From positions 1 through 57,178 of the forward strand of contig CALYDL010000012.1 of the NCBI GenBank assembly GCA_944325145.1: a stretch of 57,178 nt of DNA. Direction: 5' to 3'. The DNA comes from Candidatus Gastranaerophilales bacterium. GTDB taxonomy: Bacteria; Cyanobacteriota; Vampirovibrionia; Gastranaerophilales; Gastranaerophilaceae. Of the stretch, positions 25,971-32,932 are shown piece by piece (within the stretch, counting starts at the first letter, position 1; every line of letters starts with the position of its first letter). The position numbers were made by a program, and so were the translations under genes. The notes beneath the pieces were generated by a model, which saw nothing but the letters and a program-made list of their open reading frames with translations, searched no databases and had not been told where the DNA came from.

Positions 25971-26369
25971 ATGAAGACTAAAGAAGAATTGTTTTTGGAA
26001 GCAAAAAAGATTAGTGAAAATTCTTATTCACCTTATTCAAATTTTCCCGTTGGGGCGTGCTGCCTTTTTGAAAACGGAAAAACATATTTGGGCGTAAATG
26101 TTGAAAATGTAAGCTACGGACTTACTTTGTGCGCAGAAAGAAACGCCTTGTCAACTGCCGCTGCACAGGGCGAAAAGAAAGGCTTAATTGCAATTGCAAT
26201 TTATTCGCCAAAACAAAAAATGTGCATTCCATGCGGCGCTTGCCTTCAATGGATGGCGGAATTCAGAGCCGAAAACAAAGATGTTTCAATTATTTTAGAA
26301 AGCGAAGAAGGAGAAATTATAGAACACACCTTGAAAGATTTTCTTCCCTTTGCATTTAAAATCAATTAA
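25971..26369 (+). CDS. cdd: Cytidine deaminase
   Basis: A 132-residue homotetramer-type cytidine deaminase that converts cytidine and deoxycytidine to the uridine forms in pyrimidine salvage. The zinc site has Cys54 and catalytic Glu56 in CAERNAL, with Cys88 and Cys91 in PCGACLQ. The usual Arg after the second Cys (PCGxCRQ) is Leu92 here. Length is normal for the tetrameric class. It is the last gene of a short plus-strand run ending at a terminator at 26370. Confidence 0.93.
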   Translation: MKTKEELFLEAKKISENSYSPYSNFPVGACCLFENGKTYLGVNVENVSYGLTLCAERNALSTAAAQGEKKGLIAIAIYSPKQKMCIPCGACLQWMAEFRAENKDVSIILESEEGEIIEHTLKDFLPFAFKIN

Positions 26370-26400
26370 AAAAGCGCCCCTAAAAAGGGCGCTTTTAATT
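26370..26400. terminator. Bidirectional intrinsic terminator
   Basis: AAAAGCGCCC and GGGCGCTTTT pair perfectly around a 7-base loop, between convergent cdd and the coiled-coil protein gene. Confidence 0.9.
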
Positions 26401-26407
26401 TTAAATT

Positions 26408-27331
26408 TTATTCAAACTCGGGAAAAAACCTATATCCCATTTCTTGTAATATTTCCCACTTAATTTGTTGTTTTTTATTTAACATAGAATTAAATTTATC
26501 TAATGCTTTATTGTAATAATCATCTCTTTCTCTGTATAGAGCAAAGGTTTCTTCTTCTAATTTTTTAAGCCTTTTCAATTGTTCTTTAACTGCAATTCTG
26601 CTTCTTTTAACCATTTCTTTTTCTTGTTCTTTGTTTTTAATTTGCTTTGTCATTTCGCTTAATTTAGAAGTGGTTTTATAGTAAAATATGCTGAATTTTT
26701 CGTTTTGTTTATCCGTAAATTGAAGAAATTCGTTAATAGAAACCGCATTTTTTTCAATATCTTCATAAGTTAAATTTTTCTTATACAATTGCGCAGGCGC
26801 TTTTTTATCAACGGTTTCTTCTTGTTTGTTTACAGGAAGTTTTGATTCATCTTTGCTATCAACTGCCTTTAGCTCAACGGGTTCTTCGTTTTTAATTTCT
26901 TCAACCGTTTTTTCTTCTTTAACTTCATCTTTGTTTGTAACTTCAACAACAGGGGCTTCTTCTTTTTGCTCAACTTTTGATGCTTCTTTATTATCATCTT
27001 GTTTTGGCAATTCTTCTTTTATTTCTTCTTTATTTTCTTCTTTTTTAATTTCTTTCTTTTGAAGTTTTTCTTGTTCTTTTTGCTGTTTTTTAAGTTCTTT
27101 TTCTTCTTTTTTTTGCTTTTCTTTATTTAATTTTTCTTGTTCTTTTTTAAATTTTTTAATTTCTCTTTCAGTCGGCATATCGCTTACATCTTGCATTTTG
27201 GTGTCATCAATCATAACGGCTTCTTTTTCATCTGTTTTTAAAACCTTCTTTTCATCCTGAGCAAAAGAAGGGCTTAAAAATACACCCATTACAAACAAAA
27301 ATGCAAATATTTTAATTAAATTCTTTTTCAT
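26408..27331 (-). CDS. Exported Lys/Glu-rich coiled-coil protein
   Basis: A 307-residue protein with a signal peptide (cleavage expected after LSPSFA). A long low-complexity region of alternating Lys and Glu (EEKELKKQQKEQEKLQKK and similar) follows, then a more structured helical C-terminus with FSIFYYKTTSKLSEMTKQI. The start at 27331 is preferred over one 15 bases upstream because GGAG precedes it and the signal peptide is intact. It probably acts in the periplasm or at the envelope as an extended coiled coil. No family was recognised. Confidence 0.7.
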   Translation of the reverse strand: MKKNLIKIFAFLFVMGVFLSPSFAQDEKKVLKTDEKEAVMIDDTKMQDVSDMPTEREIKKFKKEQEKLNKEKQKKEEKELKKQQKEQEKLQKKEIKKEENKEEIKEELPKQDDNKEASKVEQKEEAPVVEVTNKDEVKEEKTVEEIKNEEPVELKAVDSKDESKLPVNKQEETVDKKAPAQLYKKNLTYEDIEKNAVSINEFLQFTDKQNEKFSIFYYKTTSKLSEMTKQIKNKEQEKEMVKRSRIAVKEQLKRLKKLEEETFALYRERDDYYNKALDKFNSMLNKKQQIKWEILQEMGYRFFPEFE

Positions 27332-27382
27332 ATAAAACTCCAACATTTCTTAACCCTTAAATAATACCATATTTTTTAAGAT

Positions 27383-27407
27383 AAAAAAAACTCCCATAAT
27401 TGGGAGT
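27383..27407 (-). terminator. Minus-strand intrinsic terminator in the pilT spacer
   Basis: ACTCCCA (27390-27396) and TGGGAGT (27401-27407) pair around TAAT. On the minus strand the stem is followed by eight T residues; the plus strand has no T-run. Confidence 0.75.
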
Positions 27408-27500
27408 AAATCTTTAAATAGGAAGGGAAGGTTAGGAAGTTAGGTTGTTTATAATGTGTGTTATTAGTGTTCTTAATATCTCGTTTTGTTTTGAATGTTT
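27383..27500 (-). ncRNA. Candidate trans-acting small RNA with anti-Shine-Dalgarno words
   Basis: On the minus strand, a C/U-rich stretch (complement of 27419-27445) carries CCUUCC, UUCCU and CCUAAC words that can pair with ribosome binding sites. An ACUCCCA/UGGGAGU hairpin and a U-run end the unit. No open frame exists here. The 5' end was not found: several AT-rich -10-like words occur near 27510-27540 but none has a good -35. It could instead be an attenuator of the coiled-coil gene downstream. Confidence 0.35.
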
Positions 27501-27700
27501 TCAACTTACATTTATATAAAGTATTTTTAGTATATACAATTTCAATACTTGATATATATTGTTACAATTCTTTACATTATTTTTGGTTTTAGCGGAACTG
27601 CCCTATATATGATTGATTTTAAGGGCTTTTTATTTACATTTGGCACCTATATGTGAGATACTTTTAAGCATAAATACCATATAAGGGAAAATATAAAATT

Positions 27701-28795
27701 ATGATTATTGAAGAAATTCTTGAACTTACGGTTCAAAAGAAAGCGTCCGACCTTCATATAAGCTCATACTTGCCGCCTGTTTTACGTATAGACGGTGAAT
27801 TAATAAGAACAAATCTTCCCGTTTTATCACCGGAAGACGTTGAAACGCTTCTTTTCCCAATTTTGACAAATGAACAAAGAAGAACACTGGAACAAACTTG
27901 GGAACTTGACTTTGGTTATGGGCTCCATGGTATCGGGCGTTTCAGGGTAAACATTTATAAAGATAAGGGAAATTATGCGGCAGCATTCAGAACAGTTAAC
28001 TCAACTCCCCCTACATTCGAAAGTTTGGGGCTTCCTGAAGTTATTAAAACGGTTTCAAACAGACCAAGAGGCTTAATTTTGGTAACAGGGCCGACAGGTT
28101 CAGGTAAATCAACAACTTTGGCCGCTATGATAGACTACATTAATTCAACAAGAACAGAACACATTCTTACAATGGAAGACCCGATAGAATTTGTTCACAC
28201 TTCTAAAAAAAGTATCGTTCACCAAAGAGAATTGGGGCAAGACACAAGAAGCATGGCAAATGCATTGAGATCAGCCCTTCGTGAAGACCCTGACGTTATA
28301 CTGGTAGGCGAAATGAGGGACTTAGAAACAATCGGCTTGGCGTTAACCGCAGCAGAAACAGGCCACTTGGTTATGGGAACCTTGCACACTTCAAGTGCAG
28401 CCCAAACAATAGACCGTGTTGTTGACGTATTCCCCGAAGGCCAGCAGCAGCAAATAAGGCTTCAGTTGTCAAACAGCTTAATTGCCGTTTTCTCTCAAAC
28501 CTTGTTGCAAAAATTATCCGATGACGGAGTAACCAAAAAGGGCCGTATTATGGCGCAGGAAATAATGCTTGTAACAGGCGCTATTGCAAACTTAATTCGT
28601 GAACAAAAAACGGCGCAAATATATTCAGCACTTCAAACAGGCACAAGCATCGGCATGCAAACGCTTGATATGGCGCTAAGAGATTTGGTTTTAAATAAAA
28701 AGGTTGATATTCAAGATGCCTTAGCAAAATCTCACCACCCTGATGAACTTAAAAGAATGCTGGGCCTTGAAACAGAAGCCAAAAAACTTTATTAA
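27701..28795 (+). CDS. pilT: Type IV pilus retraction ATPase PilT
   Basis: PilT is the hexameric cytoplasmic ATPase that depolymerises type IV pili for twitching, DNA uptake or adhesion. The 364-residue protein shows KKASDLHIS near the start, Walker A TGPTGSGKSTT, the Asp box MEDPIEFVH, Walker B DPDVILVGEMRD, and the His box HLVMGTLHT. The PilT-specific AIANLIRE (family AIRNLIRE) is also present. It is alone here; the pilus assembly genes lie elsewhere. A terminator follows the gene. Confidence 0.97.
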   Translation: MIIEEILELTVQKKASDLHISSYLPPVLRIDGELIRTNLPVLSPEDVETLLFPILTNEQRRTLEQTWELDFGYGLHGIGRFRVNIYKDKGNYAAAFRTVNSTPPTFESLGLPEVIKTVSNRPRGLILVTGPTGSGKSTTLAAMIDYINSTRTEHILTMEDPIEFVHTSKKSIVHQRELGQDTRSMANALRSALREDPDVILVGEMRDLETIGLALTAAETGHLVMGTLHTSSAAQTIDRVVDVFPEGQQQQIRLQLSNSLIAVFSQTLLQKLSDDGVTKKGRIMAQEIMLVTGAIANLIREQKTAQIYSALQTGTSIGMQTLDMALRDLVLNKKVDIQDALAKSHHPDELKRMLGLETEAKKLY

Positions 28796-28797
28796 TA

Positions 28798-28826
28798 AAA
28801 AACCGCCTTTAGTTTGGCGGTTTTTT
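28798..28826 (+). terminator. Intrinsic terminator after pilT
   Basis: AAACCGCC and GGCGGTTT form a stem around an 8-base T-rich loop, followed by TTTTTT. Confidence 0.85.
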
Positions 28827-28830
28827 ATTT

Positions 28831-28836
28831 TACAAT
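28831..28836 (+). promoter_or_regulatory. Probable leaderless -10 element of pnuC
   Basis: TACAAT ends 6 bases before the pnuC ATG at 28843, just after the pilT terminator. No Shine-Dalgarno lies between. Confidence 0.4.
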
Positions 28837-28842
28837 TATTAA

Positions 28843-29541
28843 ATGAAAATATTTAAAGCAATAATTAAAGAATTTAAAACTTTTAATTCGTTAGAAAAAA
28901 TTTTCTTTCCGATTATAATTCTTTTAATTTTATTTATATCAATATTAAAAAACGATTCGATTTTTGCAATCATTTCCGCTCTTTGCGGAATAACTTACAC
29001 AATATATGCAGGCAAAGGCAAAATTTTTTGTTTCTTTATAGGGCTTTGTGGCACATTTTTTTACGTTTATCTTGCTTATAAAAATGGTTTTTTTGGAAAT
29101 ATGCTTTTATACGGGCTATATTTTTTCCCGATGCAGGTTATTGGCATTTTTAAATGGAAAAAACATTTGAAAAAAAATTCTTATGAAATAATAAAAACAA
29201 AACTTCCCGTATTTAAAAAAACAGCAATTATTATAATTTCAATTATTCTATCTTTGGTTTTATCTTACATTTTAAAGTTTTCCGGCGGCAAAAGCCCATA
29301 TTTAGACGGCTTTTCAGTTGTTTTTTCTATTTTTGGGCAATATTTGACCGTTAAAAGGTGCATTGAACAGTGGTATTTTTGGTTTTTTGTAAATTTAATT
29401 TCACTTATTATGTGGGTTATGGCCGTTTCAAACGGCGCAAAAACTTATGCCACGCTTTTAATGTGGCTTGTTTATTTAATTTTGGCCGTATATTTTTATA
29501 TAATTTGGAAAAAAGAATTAAATGTACCTTACAAGGTCTGA
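28843..29541 (+). CDS. pnuC: Nicotinamide riboside transporter PnuC
   Basis: A 232-residue membrane protein with about seven spans, matching the PnuC family, which imports nicotinamide riboside for NAD synthesis. Signature regions are GKGKIFCFFIGLCGTFFYVYLAYKNGFFGNM, with an aromatic core, and GQYLTVKRCIEQWYFWFFVN near the end. No nadR kinase is next to it. A -10 box only 6 bases before the ATG suggests a leaderless message. Its final 24 bases overlap the 3' end of an exported protein gene on the other strand. Confidence 0.9.
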   Translation: MKIFKAIIKEFKTFNSLEKIFFPIIILLILFISILKNDSIFAIISALCGITYTIYAGKGKIFCFFIGLCGTFFYVYLAYKNGFFGNMLLYGLYFFPMQVIGIFKWKKHLKKNSYEIIKTKLPVFKKTAIIIISIILSLVLSYILKFSGGKSPYLDGFSVVFSIFGQYLTVKRCIEQWYFWFFVNLISLIMWVMAVSNGAKTYATLLMWLVYLILAVYFYIIWKKELNVPYKV

Positions 29542-29859
29542 TTCCGTCATTTTAAAATTATATTCATCAAACATATCTGAAACCCCGCTTTCGGTTTCAG
29601 TTACAAGCTTTAAAAATAACGGCTCTTTATTTTTTAAAATTGAAGAATAGCAGGGAATACAAACTATATTATAAATTTTTTCAATATAAGAAGTTGAAAA
29701 AACGCTTAATGTAGTGCAGTTAAAATCAATATTATAATTTGCATCAAATTCAATTGTTCCGCCATTATTTCTGCACCATTCAGCGTCATAAACATTGTGA
29801 GAATGCGCGCAAAGTGCAGCAAACAAAAGCAAATTTAAAATACAAAATGCTTTTTTCAT
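29518..29859 (-). CDS. Small exported cysteine-containing protein, unknown
   Basis: A 113-residue protein with a signal peptide (LLLFAALCAHS). The mature part starts with EWCRNNGGTIEF and has further cysteines in DFNCTTLS and VCIPCYSS, which may form disulfides. The rest has no recognised domain. It converges on pnuC with a 24-base overlap. Similar WC-x-x-NGG leaders occur in small exported hypothetical proteins, but I can assign no function. The gene is short, yet the signal peptide and its codon pattern argue that it is real. Confidence 0.55.
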   Translation of the reverse strand: MKKAFCILNLLLFAALCAHSHNVYDAEWCRNNGGTIEFDANYNIDFNCTTLSVFSTSYIEKIYNIVCIPCYSSILKNKEPLFLKLVTETESGVSDMFDEYNFKMTESDLVRYI

Positions 29860-30000
29860 TTTTTATTCCCGTTAGTTCTTATAACCAAATTTTAACTGCC
29901 AAAAATAAGAATTACATTGCCCTGAAGTTTATTAACATATTTGGAAAAAATAGTTTTTTTTAGTATAATGAACCAAGAATTATATAAAAAGAGGATATAG

Positions 30001-31353
30001 ATGGCGAACGCTGCGCTTATTTTAAATTTACTTGTAGTGGCACTTTTACTTTTTGCAAACGCATTTTTCGTTGCAACCGAATTTGCGCTTGTATCTGTCA
30101 GAAAAACAAGGCTTGCACAACTTTCAAAAGAAGGCAACAAGTTAGCAAAAATTGCACTTGATTCAATAAACCACTTGGATAGGTCAATTGCTGCAGTTCA
30201 ATTAGGTATCACAATTGCAAGTATCGGGCTTGGTTGGGTGGGAGAAGCCGCTTTGGTTAAATTAATTCAACCTCTTTTTAATTTTCTGCCCGATTCAATG
30301 CAAGCTGTTGCAACGCATTCTTTAGCAGTTTCAATAGCTTTTGCTCTTATAACTTTTATGCATGTTGTAATTGGCGAGTTAATGCCAAAATCTATTGCAA
30401 TTCAACACCCTGAAACAACAGCACTTGTTGTTGCAAAGCCAATGTCTTTTATTACAAAAATTTTCACACCGTTTATATTCTTATTAAACGGCTTTGGCAA
30501 CTGGCTTTTATCTTTAATGAAAATTCCGCCGGCTCATGTCGGGCACCTTGTTCATACGGTTGAAGAACTTGACATGATTATTGATGAATCCCACAAAGAA
30601 GGCGTTTTAAATGACACGGAAAAAGACATTTTGCAAAATGTTTTCAAATTTTCAGACATTATGGCAAAACAAGTTATGGTTCCAAGGCCTGATGTTGTAA
30701 GCATTCCGATTGATATTTCACAAGAAGAATTAAAAAAACTTACAATAGAAAACCAATATACAAGATACCCCGTTTATGAAGAAGATTTGGACAAAGTGGT
30801 GGGCATTCTTCACCTTAAAGATTTATACACGCTTATAATTGAAGGCAAAGAAATTATTTTAAAAGATATTTTACGCCCTGCAATTTTGGTGCCTGAAACT
30901 TTAACAATTGATAAATTGGTTCATGAATTTAAAACAAAAAGGGCTCAAATGGCGCTTGTTATAGATGAATTTGGCGGCGTTTCAGGGCTTGTAACTTTGG
31001 AAGACGTTTTAGAAGAAATTGTTGGCGAAGTGCAAGACGAATTTGACGAAGAAGAAGCCGACATAAGACAAATTTATGAAAATGAATATATTGCAAATGC
31101 AATGATGAGAATAGATGAATTCAATGATTACTTCCAATTAGAAGCACAAAACGAAGTTGAAGACGAAGACATTGAAACCATTGGCGGCCTTGTTATTAAA
31201 AACTTAGGGCACATTGCAAAAGAAGGCGATTGCTGCACAATAGACGGGTTTACCTTCAAAGTTGTTGAAGTTGATGGCGCAAGAATTGTTAAAATTAAAA
31301 TTGTAGCACCTGAAAAACCCTTATTGGAAGAAGAAGGCGAAGAAACAGCTTAA
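30001..31353 (+). CDS. CNNM/CorC-family membrane protein (DUF21, CBS pair, CorC domain)
   Basis: A 450-residue protein with the standard three-part layout. An N-terminal DUF21 membrane domain of about three to four spans has NAFFVATEFALVSVRKTRL and GITIASIGLGWVGE. A CBS pair from about residue 225 (QVMVPRPDVVSIPID, FGGVSGLVTLEDVLEEIVGE) and a C-terminal CorC_HlyC/transporter-associated domain follow. The family is linked to magnesium or cobalt efflux and was historically called hemolysin. A good ribosome binding site (AAAGAGGA) precedes the start. It converges on a glycosyltransferase gene. Confidence 0.93.
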   Translation: MANAALILNLLVVALLLFANAFFVATEFALVSVRKTRLAQLSKEGNKLAKIALDSINHLDRSIAAVQLGITIASIGLGWVGEAALVKLIQPLFNFLPDSMQAVATHSLAVSIAFALITFMHVVIGELMPKSIAIQHPETTALVVAKPMSFITKIFTPFIFLLNGFGNWLLSLMKIPPAHVGHLVHTVEELDMIIDESHKEGVLNDTEKDILQNVFKFSDIMAKQVMVPRPDVVSIPIDISQEELKKLTIENQYTRYPVYEEDLDKVVGILHLKDLYTLIIEGKEIILKDILRPAILVPETLTIDKLVHEFKTKRAQMALVIDEFGGVSGLVTLEDVLEEIVGEVQDEFDEEEADIRQIYENEYIANAMMRIDEFNDYFQLEAQNEVEDEDIETIGGLVIKNLGHIAKEGDCCTIDGFTFKVVEVDGARIVKIKIVAPEKPLLEEEGEETA

Positions 31354-31372
31354 AGGCTTAAAACTTTTATTT

Positions 31373-32362
31373 TTATTTTCTTAACCTGTCGTAGCAAGGT
31401 TTAATTTTTCTGATTTTGCCTTTTATTCCTTTTTTAATTTTGCCAAAAGCAAAAAGATTTGCGATTTTATAAAATCTGTATAAAAATCTGATTGGCACAT
31501 CCAGTGCTGCAATAACCTCGTAAGAAGCATTTTTATATATTATAGATTCATAACTTGGTGTTTTTCTTGCAAATTTCCACCATAAGTCACATAAAATAAA
31601 TTCGGGAGTATTCCAAGGCTTAGTGCTTGTTGTATAGTGAATAATTTTAGGTTCTTTTGTATTTAGGTTATATAATTTTTTAAACTTTGGAAAAATAAAA
31701 TGATATTGATAATTCCACTCCAAATCTAACAACTTGGTTTTGTCTTCAAACATAATATTCAAAATATCCTGATCCAAAAATTTGAATTTTCTTTTCATTA
31801 ATTCCATAAACTGATTAAGATATTCATTTTTTTCAATTTTTTCAATATCAAAAAGTATAACGCCTGCATTAAAATAATTTTTATATTTTTTTAGCTTTAA
31901 GTCTTCAATCATATATTTAATGCGGCTTTTTGAATAACATTCAGTGTCATAATCAATAACAGCACCTATTAAATTGCCTTCTAAGTCGCATTCAAACATT
32001 TTTGAAACATCGTCTAAAATAACGGTGTCGCAATCAAGATATAAAACCTTTTTATCATCAGGAAAAAGAAAAGGAATTAAAATTCTATAATAAGTTGCAA
32101 CGCTCCAATGCATTGTTTCCCTTAATGTTTCAATGTTTAATTCTTCTAATTTTTCTTTGACATTATAAAATTCAATTTTAATATTTTCTTTTTCAAAGGA
32201 AGATAAAATTCTTTTTGAACGGGCAGAAAAACCGTTTGCAAGAATTGATACAATATATTTCTTGTTTATATCGGCGTTTTCAATCAAAGATTGAATTGTA
32301 ACAGCCAGATAATCAACAAAATTTTCATCTATTGAAAAAACTACTCTAAAATATTCCTGCAT
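31373..32362 (-). CDS. Glycosyltransferase family 8
   Basis: A 329-residue GT-A type glycosyltransferase similar to LgtC/WaaJ-like GT8 enzymes that add a hexose from a nucleotide sugar to a surface glycan. Visible are the metal-binding YLDCDTVIL, YFNAGVILFDIEK, LDQDILN and the late HYTTSTKPW. The C-terminal 70 residues are basic and may contact the membrane. It is the third gene of an ileS, GNAT, GT8 run, 12 bases after the GNAT gene. Acceptor and sugar are unknown. Its link with ileS is probably just transcriptional convenience. Confidence 0.88.
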   Translation of the reverse strand: MQEYFRVVFSIDENFVDYLAVTIQSLIENADINKKYIVSILANGFSARSKRILSSFEKENIKIEFYNVKEKLEELNIETLRETMHWSVATYYRILIPFLFPDDKKVLYLDCDTVILDDVSKMFECDLEGNLIGAVIDYDTECYSKSRIKYMIEDLKLKKYKNYFNAGVILFDIEKIEKNEYLNQFMELMKRKFKFLDQDILNIMFEDKTKLLDLEWNYQYHFIFPKFKKLYNLNTKEPKIIHYTTSTKPWNTPEFILCDLWWKFARKTPSYESIIYKNASYEVIAALDVPIRFLYRFYKIANLFAFGKIKKGIKGKIRKIKPCYDRLRK

Positions 32363-32374
32363 AAATTCTACCCT

Positions 32375-32932
32375 TTAATTAATTTTCGAATAAATTTCAC
32401 TAGCTTCTTTTTTGATATCGAAATGAATTATACCAAAAACAGAAGCAATAATTTGCATAATTTTTTCTTTTTTGGGTTCTAGTTCTTTTAAATTGATACA
32501 AAATAAATCCATATTTAATCCGCCTTCTTTATTTGGAAAAACATAGTTTATATCAAGCTTTTTAGCTCCGTTTTTTATATAGAAATTTTGCCTTCTTATT
32601 GTATTTAATTTTGTTTCATCAATTTTTTCAACTTCAAAAATAATTCCTTTTTTATTTTTAAAATTTTCTTTTAAGGTATCCAAAATTTTTGAACCAAAGC
32701 CCATTGAATGGTGTTTTTTAAAAATTGCCAAATAATCAACCCAAATATAGTCAAATACATCTAAAATTAAAATGTAGCCAAAATCTTCCCATTTTAAAAT
32801 GTAATAATCAGGGTTTTTCAAATAGGACAAAAAATGTTCATAACTTTTTAATTCTGAAATTGGAAATTGCCCTTTCATATCTTCATACAAAAGGGCAAAA
32901 TCACATTCTTTTTTTATTCTATTTAATTGCAT
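32375..32932 (-). CDS. GNAT-type N-acetyltransferase
   Basis: A 185-residue protein with a GNAT-like core. DYLAIFKKHHSMGFGSKIL matches the acetyl-CoA-binding Q/R-x-x-G-x-G/A region, and IWVDYLAI is the preceding strand. The C-terminal 40 residues are unassigned. I take ATG 32932; another in-frame start 24 bases further up is possible. It overlaps the 3' end of ileS by 14 bases, so it is translationally coupled to it. Substrate is unknown. Confidence 0.7.
   Translation of the reverse strand: MQLNRIKKECDFALLYEDMKGQFPISELKSYEHFLSYLKNPDYYILKWEDFGYILILDVFDYIWVDYLAIFKKHHSMGFGSKILDTLKENFKNKKGIIFEVEKIDETKLNTIRRQNFYIKNGAKKLDINYVFPNKEGGLNMDLFCINLKELEPKKEKIMQIIASVFGIIHFDIKKEASEIYSKIN

Larger units (their letters stand above)
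27332..27700. other. 369-base spacer upstream of pilT
   Basis: No protein gene is seen. It holds a minus-strand intrinsic terminator at 27383-27407, a purine-rich block on the plus strand at 27419-27445, and very AT-rich DNA up to the pilT start. The plus strand near 27640-27700 has TTGGCA, TATA words and a GGGAAAA ribosome binding site for pilT. The terminator faces away from pilT and lies upstream of the minus-strand gene, so it implies a separate minus-strand transcript. Confidence 0.5.
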
